Assembly: GCF_000972495.1 (NCBI RefSeq)
Contig: NZ_LATM01000018.1
Location: 40,088 to 104,087 of the forward strand
Length of the DNA stretch: 64,000 nt
Direction of reading: 5' to 3'
Origin: Hymenobacter terrenus
GTDB taxonomy: Bacteria > Bacteroidota > Bacteroidia > Cytophagales > Hymenobacteraceae
The position numbers and the translations under genes are program-made. Shown in pieces: positions 16,553 to 25,932 of this stretch; within the stretch, counting starts at the first letter, position 1, and each line of letters starts with the position of its first letter. The notes below the pieces were generated by a model. That model did not search any database. It was not told where the DNA came from and saw only the letters and a program-made list of their open reading frames with translations.

Positions 16553-17497
16553 TCATACTAAGTTTAATCTTCCGAGGAGCCCCGCCTTGTAGGAACTGCC
16601 AATTGGAACCCGTACTGGGGTGCGTGTCAGCGTAGCATCACGCACTCCATCAAGCAGTGCCACATCGGCCTCAATGGACACAATGCGGTCGAGACGCACG
16701 ATGTATTTGCGGTGCACTCTGGCGAAGTCCCGGACGGGTAATTTGGTCTCGAGGTCTTTCATGGTGCCGTACACCGTGAGCCGTTCGCGGGTGGTGTGCA
16801 AATTCACATAATCGCCCAGTGCTTCGACGTATTGCAAGTCGGCGGTGGCCACGCGCACCAGGCGCTGGTCTTGTTTGACAAAGATTTCAGTGCGATTATT
16901 TGCGTAGAGGGCATCGCCTGCATTGTTAGCCATGCGCAGCACGCCGTCCAGCTTCTGACGCTCGTCTTCGAGTTGAAGGCGAATCCGGCGCAATTCCAGA
17001 TGTGCCATCACTTGCCGGGCCAGAATGCGTAATGCCTCGCGCTGGTCAGAAGAAAGCTCGCGGGGCACGGTGTCGAGGGCACACAAGGTGCCCAAGGGCT
17101 GCCCCTCGGGCGTGAGCAGTGGTGCCCCCGCATAGAAGCGGATATTGGGCTCGCCCGTCACCAACGGGTTATTGGCAAAACGCTCGTCCGTGGTAGCATC
17201 GTATACTTCGTATACGTCGGTGGCTCGCATGGCGTACTGGCAAAATGCGTGTTCCCGCGGTGTCTCTTTGGCCTCCATGCCAACATTGGCTTTAAACCAT
17301 TGCCGCTCTCCATCAATCAAAGAAACCAGCGACATGGGCGTGCCGCAAATGAAGGCTGAAAGCTGAGCCAAATCGGTAAACACCTGCTCCGGGTCAGTAT
17401 CAAGTATCTGATAGCTGTGGAGTGCCTCGAGGCGCTCCACTTCATTTACTTGACGCAGATTGGAATCGGGCGGGGTGGTGCGCTTAGGTTGTTTCAC
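16553..17497 (-). CDS. GAF domain - LytTR DNA-binding regulator
   Basis: A 314-residue cytoplasmic protein with a GTG start. Residues about 25-175 form a GAF sensory domain (LEALHSYQILDTDPEQVFTD, then FICGTPMSLVSLIDGERQWF and REHAFCQYAM), followed by a helical linker (RRIRLQLEDERQKLDGVLRM). Residues about 215-312 are a LytTR DNA-binding domain (YVEALGDYVNLHTTRERLTV, FARVHRKYIVRLDRI). LytTR proteins usually carry a REC receiver; here a GAF domain replaces it, so the signal may be a small ligand or redox state instead of phosphorylation. It is encoded alone, opposite to its neighbours. Target genes are unknown. Confidence 0.9.
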   Translation of the reverse strand: MKQPKRTTPPDSNLRQVNEVERLEALHSYQILDTDPEQVFTDLAQLSAFICGTPMSLVSLIDGERQWFKANVGMEAKETPREHAFCQYAMRATDVYEVYDATTDERFANNPLVTGEPNIRFYAGAPLLTPEGQPLGTLCALDTVPRELSSDQREALRILARQVMAHLELRRIRLQLEDERQKLDGVLRMANNAGDALYANNRTEIFVKQDQRLVRVATADLQYVEALGDYVNLHTTRERLTVYGTMKDLETKLPVRDFARVHRKYIVRLDRIVSIEADVALLDGVRDATLTRTPVRVPIGSSYKAGLLGRLNLV

Positions 17498-17774
17498 AGC
17501 TTAATATAAAGTAAATTAATTCCTGTTTAAGCCTATGTTGTGGATGGCAGACTCGGGGTGAAAAGGTTAGCAAAGCTAATCTGTGCGCGCAAGTATGCTG
17601 TGTTAGCTCCCGCCCAACTCTTGTTGCGCCCCGTTAAACGCGTCCAAACTGCCTGTAAATGCACCGCTTCATCAGTTAAAACCTCGCTATTGGGTATCTT
17701 TGATACTCCAAAAGGCATTCGGCTGCGTATATCTTACTTTATCACCCTAACCGGGCCCAGGCGCCCACTCTCTC

Positions 17775-18122
17775 ATGCTCCATTCCCTGTTCCTAATTGG
17801 TACTTTCGGAACCACCGAAATACTGCTTATCGTATTCGTTATTATTCTCTTGTTTGGCGCCAAACGTATTCCTGAATTATTCAGAGGCATGGGACAAGGC
17901 GTGCGGGAGTTCAAAGACGCTAGCAGAGAGGCCGAGAATCAGCAACCGCAGTACCGTGACCAACCTACTAATGCGCCCGTGCAGCCGCCCTATCAGCAGT
18001 CTTCACAGCAAGGTTACGCTCAGCAACAGTATCCTCCACAGCAAGGTGTTCCACAACAGGGTTACCAGCAGCCTGTACCACCTGTTTTCAACCCCAACGA
18101 CCCTAACAACCAATCGCGCTAG
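17775..18122 (+). CDS. tatA: Sec-independent protein translocase component TatA (copy 1)
   Basis: A 115-residue TatA/E: a single N-terminal membrane helix (FGTTEILLIVFVIILLFGA) is followed by the conserved KRIPELFRGMGQGVREFKDA amphipathic helix, then a long Gln/Pro/Tyr-rich tail (QQGYAQQQYPPQQGVPQQGY). TatA oligomers form the conduit through which folded proteins with twin-arginine signals cross the inner membrane. A second tatA follows after 17 bp; no tatC is in the window. Confidence 0.93.
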   Translation: MLHSLFLIGTFGTTEILLIVFVIILLFGAKRIPELFRGMGQGVREFKDASREAENQQPQYRDQPTNAPVQPPYQQSSQQGYAQQQYPPQQGVPQQGYQQPVPPVFNPNDPNNQSR

Positions 18123-18139
18123 TGGGCGCAACTTGAATC

Positions 18140-18598
18140 ATGCAAAGTCCTTTCTTTCTCTTCATAGAGGGTGTCGGCGGCTCCGAAGTGGTGCTCATCA
18201 TGGTCGTTATCCTCATTTTCTTCGGCGCTGATAAGATTCCCGAACTGGCCCGAGGCTTAGGCAAAGGCATCCGCGAGTTCAAAGATGCCAGCACCGAAAT
18301 CCGCCGCGAGTTTGAGCAAGCTGGCCAGCCCACGCAGCCAAATTCTAACTACGGCTCTCAAAACCACTACCCGGCTCAGAATAATTATTCCGCGCCGGTT
18401 GCCGAAACCGGTTCGGGCTTCGACCCTTGGGCGACTCCCGCTGCCGCATCAGCACCTACCACCTCGGGTCCAGACCATTCCTTCGAGCACAAAACCACTG
18501 AGCCCGCCCCGCCCGTGGCCCATTCGCTGCCACCTAATCTCGCGCCCGAAGGCACTCAGCCCCGGCAACCCTATATTCCAGCCTCTCCCGACGCCTAA
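18140..18598 (+). CDS. tatA: Sec-independent protein translocase component TatA (copy 2)
   Basis: A 152-residue TatA/E paralogue of the preceding gene. The membrane helix contains SEVVLIMVVILIFFGA, and the amphipathic helix is DKIPELARGLGKGIREFKDA. The tail is longer and differs (Asn/Tyr/Pro/Ala-rich). The FGA-K/DKIPEL-REFKDAS core is shared while the tails have diverged, indicating a tandem duplication with possible specialisation. It is followed 27 bp later by gatA. Confidence 0.92.
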   Translation: MQSPFFLFIEGVGGSEVVLIMVVILIFFGADKIPELARGLGKGIREFKDASTEIRREFEQAGQPTQPNSNYGSQNHYPAQNNYSAPVAETGSGFDPWATPAAASAPTTSGPDHSFEHKTTEPAPPVAHSLPPNLAPEGTQPRQPYIPASPDA

Positions 18599-18625
18599 AT
18601 CGGTAACCTAAAATCTGCAAGTAGT

Positions 18626-20053
18626 TTGAAGCGTTTTCAGTCTTTATCCGAAGTTCGTAACGAGCTGGCGGCGGGCACCACGTCCTGCCGTCAGCTCGTT
18701 GAGTATTATCTGGGCAACATCGAGCGCCAGCAGCACCTCAACGCCTTTCTGGAAGTGTGGGCCGACGAAGCCCGTGCCCAGGCCGATGCCGTAGATGCCA
18801 AACTGGCCGCCGGCACCGCCGGGCCACTGGCCGGTATGGTCATTGGTATCAAGGACGTGCTAGCCTATGCCGGGCACTCGCTGCAAAGCAGTAGCCTCAT
18901 GCTCGATGGTTTCAAGTCGCTCTTCACGGGCACGGCCGTGCAACGCTTACTTGATGCTGATGCCATCCTCATCGGCCGCCAAAACTGCGACGAGTTTGCA
19001 ATGGGCGGCTCGAACGAAACTTCTTACTTCGGCCCCGCCCGCAATGCCGCCGACCCCGACCGTGTGCCAGGGGGCTCATCGGGTGGTTCGGCGGTGGCCG
19101 TGCAGGCCGACATGTGTCTCGCATCAATTGGTTCCGATACGGGTGGTTCGGTGCGCCAGCCGGCGGCCTTTTGTGGGGTCATTGGCCTGAAGCCGACTTA
19201 TTCGCGCATCTCGCGCTATGGGCTTGTGGCATTCGCGTCGTCGTTTGATCAGATTGGGCCCATTACCCGCTCGGTGCAGGATGCCGCCTTGCTCCTGGAA
19301 GTAATGGCCGGTGCCGATGGCATGGATAGCACCGCCAGCCAGCGGGAAGTGCCCGCCTACAGCCAGCAACTAGCACCTGCTCCACACTACCGTATCGGCT
19401 ACATTGCTGATGCCATCAATAGTGAGGGCCTGAACCCAGAAATTAAGGATGCGCTGGAAAACCAGTTGGAGATACTGCGTGGTCAGGGCCATGTGGTAGA
19501 GGCCGTGGATTTCCCGTACCTCGATTTCATGATTCCGACTTATTATATTCTCACCACCGCCGAAGCCAGCTCCAACCTGGGTCGCTTCGATGGCGTGAAA
19601 TATGGCTACCGTGCCCCGGATGCCACAGACTTGGAATCACTCTACAAAAAGAGTCGTGCCCAGGGTTTTGGGGCCGAAGTGCAGCGGCGCATCCTGCTCG
19701 GCACTTTCGTGCTGAGCGCTAATTATTACGACGCGTATTATACCAAAGCTCAGCGCGTGCGCCGGCTGATTAAGGAAAAAACCGACGAGCTGCTTCGGCA
19801 ATACGACTTCCTGGTGCTGCCCACTACCCCCACCACGGCCTTCAAAATCGGCGAGAAGCTAGACCCGGTTTCCATGTATTTGGCTGACATTTTCACGGTG
19901 CAAGCCTCATTAGCCGGTGTGCCTGCCATCTCGGTACCAGTAGGGGAGGACGCAGTTGGTCTGCCCATCGGCTTGCAAGTCATGGCCGGCGCTTTCCGCG
20001 AGGCCGAGTTGCTGGCCTTTGCCAGTCTGCTAACGGAAGAAGTGCTGGCTTAG
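18626..20053 (+). CDS. gatA: Asp-tRNA(Asn)/Glu-tRNA(Gln) amidotransferase subunit A
   Basis: Glutaminase subunit of GatCAB, which converts Glu-tRNA(Gln) and/or Asp-tRNA(Asn) to the correct amidated form with ammonia from glutamine. The 475-residue amidase-signature protein has the catalytic lysine region MVIGIKDVLAY, the cis-Ser region GGSSGGSAVAVQ and the nucleophile segment GSDTGGSVRQPAAF, then YYDAYYTKAQRVRRLI, typical of GatA. The start is TTG. gatB and gatC are not in the window, as is common for scattered gat genes in Bacteroidota. It follows the two tatA genes closely and may be co-transcribed with them. Confidence 0.95.
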   Translation: MKRFQSLSEVRNELAAGTTSCRQLVEYYLGNIERQQHLNAFLEVWADEARAQADAVDAKLAAGTAGPLAGMVIGIKDVLAYAGHSLQSSSLMLDGFKSLFTGTAVQRLLDADAILIGRQNCDEFAMGGSNETSYFGPARNAADPDRVPGGSSGGSAVAVQADMCLASIGSDTGGSVRQPAAFCGVIGLKPTYSRISRYGLVAFASSFDQIGPITRSVQDAALLLEVMAGADGMDSTASQREVPAYSQQLAPAPHYRIGYIADAINSEGLNPEIKDALENQLEILRGQGHVVEAVDFPYLDFMIPTYYILTTAEASSNLGRFDGVKYGYRAPDATDLESLYKKSRAQGFGAEVQRRILLGTFVLSANYYDAYYTKAQRVRRLIKEKTDELLRQYDFLVLPTTPTTAFKIGEKLDPVSMYLADIFTVQASLAGVPAISVPVGEDAVGLPIGLQVMAGAFREAELLAFASLLTEEVLA

Positions 20054-20413
20054 CGGAGTCCAGCAGAATTTGGTGCTGAATGAACTCAATTAGCACCAAA
20101 TTCTGCTGCTTCATGGGTAAGCAGTTTTGTTAAAACTATATCAGGTGACTTGGGTGAACATACCAAAGCCGGTTGTGGCGTGAACAGAATAGCGGCATCT
20201 TACAAGGAGGGAGCCTGATTATCCTCCCAATACAACGCGTTGTAGCTGCTCTTTTCCTTTGTAAAACAAGGATTCAACATTCCTGCTAGCTGTTTAGCTC
20301 GTTTGTTTTTGAAAGTGGATTTCGGGTCGAATAATGTCTCCCGCGGTAGGTTTCGTTGAAAAACGTAAATCGTTACCTACACAACTTGTTTATATCCGCC
20401 CTATCTTAGTGCT
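20054..20413. other. Intergenic region with a large hairpin after gatA
   Basis: Besides the hairpin at 20061-20108 no gene is seen. Near the right end TATCTTAG (20402-20409), close to the -7 consensus, lies 4 bp before the ATG of the lytic transglycosylase gene, which would make its mRNA nearly leaderless. Confidence 0.5.
20061..20108 (+). terminator. Long hairpin downstream of gatA
   Basis: Perfect 17-bp arms (cagcagaatttggtgct and its complement) enclose a 14-base loop. There is no T-run, so it may act as a factor-dependent or transcript-stabilising structure instead of a classical intrinsic terminator. Confidence 0.6.
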
Positions 20414-22609
20414 ATGAAGCAAGGGATTAAGCAAGCGAAAACTTCTCTGCGCGGCCAATGCTGGTGGGCGCTGGCGCTGCCTTGGCTGCTGCTGCAAACG
20501 ACTGAAATCAGGGCCCAACAGATTTCGCCATCTGACACCGTAGGCGGCGTAAAGGCTCCCATGCCGGCCCTCTTGGGCGACACCGTGCGGGTACGCCTCG
20601 AATTACAGCCCGACTCGCTGGTGGCCGTACCCATGACTCCAACTACCGTCGACTCAGCGAGGCTGGAGTGGCTGCGTACTCCGCCTACTATGCGCGAAAT
20701 AGTGTGTGACCGAGTGAGTTGCTTCGAAACTGATGTGCCGCACCAGTTCAATAACTCGGTGATGGCCTACGTAACCTTGTTCACGGCCCGGAACCGCAGC
20801 TACATGCAGCGCGTGCTGGAGCGAGAGAATTTCTACTTCCCCATCTTCGAGAAATACCTGGCGCAGTACAACCTGCCTATTGATCTGAAATACCTGGCCG
20901 TAGTTGAGTCTGCCCTGATTCCGACAGCTAAGTCGCCGGTGGGAGCCACCGGCCTTTGGCAGTTTATGGGCCCCACGGCCAACGACTTGCGCTTGAAACG
21001 CGACGAGTGGATAGACGAACGGATGGCGCCCGAAAAAGCCACCGAAGCTGCTTGTAAACACCTGCGTTACCTCTATGGTATCTTTCACGATTGGGAGTTG
21101 GTGCTGGCAGCCTACAACTGGGGCGCTGGTAGTGTGCAGCGCGTGATGCGCCGCACCGGCAAAAAAACTTTTTGGGACCTGTACCCATATATGCCGGCTG
21201 AGACACGGAATTACGTGCCCACGTTCACGGCAATTATGTACAGCATGAAGTACGCCGAGGCCCACGGCTTGCGCACCGATAAGCTGAGCTACCAATACGC
21301 GGAGCCGTTGGACACACTGGGCCTGCGGGGCCAAGCCTTCGACCTGCGCCGTCTGAGCCGGGCCTGTGGCTACGAAGATTCCCTGTATCTCACGCGCTTC
21401 AACCCAGAGCTGCGGCGGGCGGCACTACCGGCTGGGTATCGGCCGTACGTGGTACGTTATCCGGCGGCCGCGGCGGTGCATTTAGGCGATGTAGACCGGA
21501 AAACCTTACTTGAATACTGTCAGCCCGCCGCCGCGTTGCCCCAAGCCTTGGTACCCTTGCCCCCGCGGCTTGAAGGGGTGGAACCTTGGGTAAGCCGCGA
21601 GGTGCTGGCTGCCACCGAAGGACCACGTGCCGACGAGAAAACCGCGGCCCCACGGTTCCGGCGGGTGCCGCACAAGGTGCGTCGGGGCGAAACGCTGGCC
21701 AGTTTGGCCGAGCGGTTCGAGGTAAGTCAGGCGCAGCTGCGCCGTTGGAACGAACTGCCCAAGGGCCGGCCGCTGAAGCCTGGCAAGCGGCTGGTGATAT
21801 TCGTGCCGCTACCTGCCGCCGCGCCGCGCCGCACTCCTGCTGCTCCCGTGGCCACAGAAGAGCTGCCGATGGTTGCCGCCGCGCCGCACGCAGCGCGCCC
21901 GACGATTTCGGCCGAGGAGACAGCGGCCCGGCGGGAGCAGGCCGAGGCTAATGCCCGCGAAGTGGTACGCTTACAAGAGCTGAGCCAGCAGGAAAAAATG
22001 CAGGAAGCTCGTTTGGTTGCTATCCGACAGCGGCAGGCAATTCAGCAAGCTGCCGCCGAGGCGCAGGCTCGCGCAGCGGCCCGTCGCTTAGCGCAGTCTC
22101 AGACCTTGGCGCAAGTGTCGGGCCCGGCTGTAGAAACCCAGCACAATGAGGCCAGGACCGTGGCGCCAACCCCTGAAATAACAGGCGAAACAGAGGTGTC
22201 GGCCGAAGCTGGCGCTATGCCTTACACCGTGCGCAAAGGTGACTACCTGACCAAGCTGGCCCGTGAGCACAACTTGAGCGTGGCCCAGCTCATGGCCTGG
22301 AATAACCTGGAATCAGAAAACGTGGTCCCCGGCCAGCGACTGGTTTTTAGGGCGCCCGCAGATGCCGATACCGCTCCGGAGCCCCGAAAGCAGCGCAAGG
22401 CTTCGGCTAAGGCAGTAGCTGTTGCAAGCCCTCGGGCCACTGCAAATAAGCAGGTTGGGGCGCCACAGGTGCACCGGGTGCAGCCGGGTGATACGCTATT
22501 TAATATTTCGCGCCGCTTTAAAGTGAGCGTGCAGCGATTGCGCGAGGTAAATCATCTCACTTCCGATGAGGTGAAGCTGGGCCAAAAGCTGGTGGTGCCG
22601 CAAGGGTAG
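20414..22609 (+). CDS. Membrane-bound lytic murein transglycosylase with three LysM domains (MltD-like)
   Basis: A 731-residue exported enzyme that cuts the glycan strands of peptidoglycan to 1,6-anhydro ends. The signal peptide contains WWALALPWLLLQTTEIRA. The lysozyme-like SLT domain (about 150-300) holds YLAVVESALIPTAKSPVGAT (catalytic Glu in VVESAL), GLWQFMGPTA and LAAYNWGAGSVQRVM. A LysM follows at about 417-463 (KVRRGETLASLAERF), then an Ala/Arg/Gln-rich helical stretch, and two more at about 604-648 (TVRKGDYLTKLAREHNLSV) and 687-731 (RVQPGDTLFNISRRF), for wall binding. The length exceeds E. coli MltD because of the helical insert and third LysM. Confidence 0.95.
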   Translation: MKQGIKQAKTSLRGQCWWALALPWLLLQTTEIRAQQISPSDTVGGVKAPMPALLGDTVRVRLELQPDSLVAVPMTPTTVDSARLEWLRTPPTMREIVCDRVSCFETDVPHQFNNSVMAYVTLFTARNRSYMQRVLERENFYFPIFEKYLAQYNLPIDLKYLAVVESALIPTAKSPVGATGLWQFMGPTANDLRLKRDEWIDERMAPEKATEAACKHLRYLYGIFHDWELVLAAYNWGAGSVQRVMRRTGKKTFWDLYPYMPAETRNYVPTFTAIMYSMKYAEAHGLRTDKLSYQYAEPLDTLGLRGQAFDLRRLSRACGYEDSLYLTRFNPELRRAALPAGYRPYVVRYPAAAAVHLGDVDRKTLLEYCQPAAALPQALVPLPPRLEGVEPWVSREVLAATEGPRADEKTAAPRFRRVPHKVRRGETLASLAERFEVSQAQLRRWNELPKGRPLKPGKRLVIFVPLPAAAPRRTPAAPVATEELPMVAAAPHAARPTISAEETAARREQAEANAREVVRLQELSQQEKMQEARLVAIRQRQAIQQAAAEAQARAAARRLAQSQTLAQVSGPAVETQHNEARTVAPTPEITGETEVSAEAGAMPYTVRKGDYLTKLAREHNLSVAQLMAWNNLESENVVPGQRLVFRAPADADTAPEPRKQRKASAKAVAVASPRATANKQVGAPQVHRVQPGDTLFNISRRFKVSVQRLREVNHLTSDEVKLGQKLVVPQG

Positions 22610-22725
22610 GCTGCTGAAAGTGACTAGATGTAAAACAAACTGGGCCTTGCTGCGCATTTCGCGGTAATTTCGCCTTGCACGGCTGCGCTGTCTGCGTGGC
22701 CGTTTTCATTTTCGAAGAATTCCCA

Positions 22726-24996
22726 ATGCTGAAAATAAACAAACAGGACGCGCTCAACTACCATTCCCAGGAGCCCGCTGGCAAGCTGGAGGTGGTGCCT
22801 ACCAAACCCATGAGCACACAGCTCGACCTGGCCCTGGCCTACTCGCCGGGCGTGGCCGAGCCGTGCAAGGAAATTGCTGCCAACCCCGATGATGTGTACA
22901 AGTACACGGCGAAGGGCAACTTAGTTGCAGTTATTAGCAACGGCACGGCGGTGCTGGGGCTGGGCAACATAGGCCCGGCCGCCTCCAAGCCGGTGATGGA
23001 AGGCAAGGGTGTACTGTTTAAAAAATTCGCGGGCATCGACTGCTTTGATATTGAGATTGACGCCAACGACCCGGACGAATTTATTCGCATCGTAAAATCG
23101 CTGGAGCCCACATTTGGCGGTATCAATTTGGAGGACATTAAAGCACCGGAGTGCTTTCGGATTGAAACTGAGTTGCGGGAGAAGATGAATATCCCGCTGA
23201 TGCACGACGACCAGCACGGCACGGCCATCATCACGTCGGCAGCACTCCTGAACGGGCTGGAAATCGTGGGCAAACGCATTGAAGAAATCAAGCTGGTGGT
23301 GAGTGGGGCCGGAGCAGCGGCCGTGTCGTGCCTGCGGCTGTACTTGGCCCTGGGCCTGCATAAGGACAATGTAGTGGTGTTCGATAAGGACGGCATCATC
23401 AATGCTCAACGGACTAATCTGGACCCCATTCAGATGCAGTTTGCCACCAGCCGCAACCTCACCACGCTGGAAGAAGCCATGGAAGGGGCCGACGTATTTC
23501 TCGGACTCTCGGCGGCCAATGTGCTACCGGCCGGTTTGCTTCTGCGCATGGCCGCTAATCCCATCGTATTTGCTCTGGCCAACCCCGACCCCGAGGTGAG
23601 CTACCAGCTGGCCATGGCCACCCGCGACGACCTCATCATGGCTACCGGTCGCTCCGACCACCCCAATCAGGTGAATAATGTGCTGGGCTTCCCCTACATT
23701 TTTCGGGGGGCACTGGACGTGCGGGCTACCGAAATCAACGAAGCTATGAAGCTGGCGGCGGTGCACGCGCTGGCTCATTTAAGCAAGGAGCCGGTGCCCG
23801 AAATGGTGAATAAGGCATACGGTGACAATACTTTAGCGTTTGGTCGAAACTATCTCATTCCCAAGCCACTCGACCCGCGTCTCATTACCAGCATCAGCCC
23901 GGCGGTGGCCAAAGCCGCAATGGAAAGCGGCGTGGCCCGCCTGCCCATTGAAGACTGGACGGCCTACGAGGACCAGCTCCGCGCTCGCTTGGGGGTGAAC
24001 CAGAAGCTGATGAACCGCATGACTTCTGCTGCCAGGGCCAACCCCAAGCGGGTGGTATTTGCGGAAGCCGATAACTACAAAATTCTTAAAGCCGCTCAGA
24101 TTCTGCGCGATGAGGGAATTGCCTTTCCCATCCTACTTGGCCCGCAGGATAAAATTGAAACTATTGCCCGTGAGAACAGCCTGGATTTGGAAGGTTGTGA
24201 AATCATTAACATTTTGAAGCAGGACGGCAAGCGTGACGAGTACGCCCACCTGCTGTATCAGAAGCGCCAACGCCGGGGCATGACGCTCTACGAAGGCCGC
24301 CGCCTCATGCGCGAGCGCAACTACTACGCCGCCATGATGGTGGAAACCGGCGAGGCTGACGCCTGCATCACTGGTCTTACTAAGGACTACGGCAAGAGCA
24401 TTATTCCGTCGCTCCAGGTAATTGGCACCGAGGAAGGCGTCCGCCGGGTTTCATCGATGTACATCATTCAGCACAAGAAGGGGCCATTTTTCTTTGCGGA
24501 TACAACAGTGAACATCAACCCGACAGCGGAGGAAATGGTGGAGATTATCGGCCTCACCGCCCGTGCTGTGCGGTTCTTCGATACCGAGCCGCGCATGGCG
24601 GTTATCAGCTATTCCAACTTCGGCTCAAACTCCGGGCCACTGCCCGAAAAAACCCGCCGGGCCACGGAGCTTGCCAAAGCCCGTTTCCCCAACCTGCTGA
24701 TTGATGGGGAGATGCAGGCCAATGTAGCGCTCAGCCCTCAACTGCTTCAGGAGCACTACGACTTTTCACCCCTCGCGGGCAAAGGCGCCAATACGCTCAT
24801 TTTTCCGAATGTAGAATCGGGTAACATTGCCTACAAGGTGCTTCAGGAAATAGGTGGTGCTGAAGTGATTGGCCCCGTATTGATGGGCATGCGTAAGCCC
24901 GTACACATCCTGCAGCTTGGGGCATCCGTGCGTGACATCGTGAATATGACCGCCATTGCTGTGGTAGACGCGCAGATGGGCCGCAAGGCGCTGTAG
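22726..24996 (+). CDS. maeB: NADP-dependent malic enzyme with phosphotransacetylase-like domain
   Basis: Oxidatively decarboxylates malate to pyruvate, generating NADPH. The 756-residue protein has an N-terminal malic domain (STQLDLALAYSPGVAEPCKE; LIMHDDQHGTAI-type segment reading PLMHDDQHGTAIITSAALLN), a Rossmann NAD(P) domain with LVVSGAGAAAVSCLRLYLAL, and from about residue 430 a PTA-like domain that is usually regulatory in MaeB. This fits the large hybrid MaeB class. ATG at 22726 (MLKINKQDALNYH) is preferred to the upstream in-frame ATG. maeB next to ruvA and sprA is a common Bacteroidota arrangement. Confidence 0.96.
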   Translation: MLKINKQDALNYHSQEPAGKLEVVPTKPMSTQLDLALAYSPGVAEPCKEIAANPDDVYKYTAKGNLVAVISNGTAVLGLGNIGPAASKPVMEGKGVLFKKFAGIDCFDIEIDANDPDEFIRIVKSLEPTFGGINLEDIKAPECFRIETELREKMNIPLMHDDQHGTAIITSAALLNGLEIVGKRIEEIKLVVSGAGAAAVSCLRLYLALGLHKDNVVVFDKDGIINAQRTNLDPIQMQFATSRNLTTLEEAMEGADVFLGLSAANVLPAGLLLRMAANPIVFALANPDPEVSYQLAMATRDDLIMATGRSDHPNQVNNVLGFPYIFRGALDVRATEINEAMKLAAVHALAHLSKEPVPEMVNKAYGDNTLAFGRNYLIPKPLDPRLITSISPAVAKAAMESGVARLPIEDWTAYEDQLRARLGVNQKLMNRMTSAARANPKRVVFAEADNYKILKAAQILRDEGIAFPILLGPQDKIETIARENSLDLEGCEIINILKQDGKRDEYAHLLYQKRQRRGMTLYEGRRLMRERNYYAAMMVETGEADACITGLTKDYGKSIIPSLQVIGTEEGVRRVSSMYIIQHKKGPFFFADTTVNINPTAEEMVEIIGLTARAVRFFDTEPRMAVISYSNFGSNSGPLPEKTRRATELAKARFPNLLIDGEMQANVALSPQLLQEHYDFSPLAGKGANTLIFPNVESGNIAYKVLQEIGGAEVIGPVLMGMRKPVHILQLGASVRDIVNMTAIAVVDAQMGRKAL

Positions 24997-25017
24997 AGAA
25001 AGGTTCTAAAAAAGTGA

Positions 25018-25107
25018 TGCCAAGCGATGAGAAGTCTATCGTCTGGGGTAGCAATTCAACCAAGTAGGCTGCTACCCCAGACGAGAGACTTCTTATCGCT
25101 TGGCATG
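25018..25107. repeat. 90-bp imperfect palindrome downstream of maeB
   Basis: Arms of about 37 bp (atgccaagcgatgagaagtc... pairing with ...agacttcttatcgcttggcat, and an inner tcgtctggggtagca / tgctaccccagacga) enclose a 16-base loop, with a few one- to three-base bulges. It is too long for a simple terminator and has no T-run. It resembles the dispersed palindromic elements of this genome and could also end transcription of maeB. Confidence 0.75.
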
Positions 25108-25249
25108 CCGTTATTGCTGATTCCCTCTCATTTTCTTCATTTTGCCCAATATTTTTGGCTAAGAAGACAGTATTTTTGGGAAGTAAAAACCCGTCGCTAG
25201 TGTTGCCTAGCCACCAAAGAATTTCGTTTGTTTCCCCTAATTACGGTCT

Positions 25250-25855
25250 ATGATTGCTTACCTCGACGGTAAACTCGCTTACAAAGATGCCACGCTTGCC
25301 ATCATGGATATGGGCGGCGTTGGTTATGAGGTCCGCATTTCTCTGGCCACTTACTCCAAGTTGCCGGCCGAAGGCACTACCACAAAAATTTATACTTACC
25401 AACACATCAAGGAAGATGGACAAACCCTCTACGGCTTCCTCGACCCCAACGAAAAAGCGCTGTTTATGCAGCTCATTGGAGTGTCAGGCATTGGGCCGGG
25501 TACGGGCATCGTGATGGTGAGCAGCATGAGCGTAGGCGAAATTCGGGAGGCAATTGTGAACGAGAACGTACGGGCCATTCAAAGCATCAAAGGCGTAGGC
25601 CCTAAGACGGCTCAACGCGTAATTCTGGAGCTAAAAGATAAGTTGCGGAAGGACGAATTACTCGCCAAAGCAGGTGTTGACACCGTGCCGCTGGCACGCC
25701 AACACAATACGCGGCGCTCGGAAGCGTTGCAAGCATTGGTAACCTTGGGCTTTGCCCGCGCCGCTGCCGAGAAGAATCTGGACCAGATTCAGCAAAAGCA
25801 CGGTGGGGAGCTGAGCGTTGAGGAATTGATTAAATTTGCTTTGAAGTCGCATTGA
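25250..25855 (+). CDS. ruvA: Holliday junction branch-migration complex subunit RuvA
   Basis: Tetrameric protein that binds four-way DNA junctions and targets the RuvB motor. The 201-residue length is typical. Domain I opens MIAYLDGKLAYKDATLAIMD with GGVGYEV. Domain II has two helix-hairpin-helix motifs (LIGVSGIGPGTGIVMVSSM and SIKGVGPKTAQRVILELKDK). The C-terminal RuvB-interacting domain contains EALQALVTLGFARAAAEKNL. sprA follows after 77 bp, a neighbourhood known across Bacteroidota. Confidence 0.97.
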   Translation: MIAYLDGKLAYKDATLAIMDMGGVGYEVRISLATYSKLPAEGTTTKIYTYQHIKEDGQTLYGFLDPNEKALFMQLIGVSGIGPGTGIVMVSSMSVGEIREAIVNENVRAIQSIKGVGPKTAQRVILELKDKLRKDELLAKAGVDTVPLARQHNTRRSEALQALVTLGFARAAAEKNLDQIQQKHGGELSVEELIKFALKSH

Positions 25856-25932
25856 GTTATGGCGTGAATTCTTGGATTCGCACCATTGCACGGATGATTG
25901 TCTCACGCGACTCGCTACCTATTTGAAGTGCC

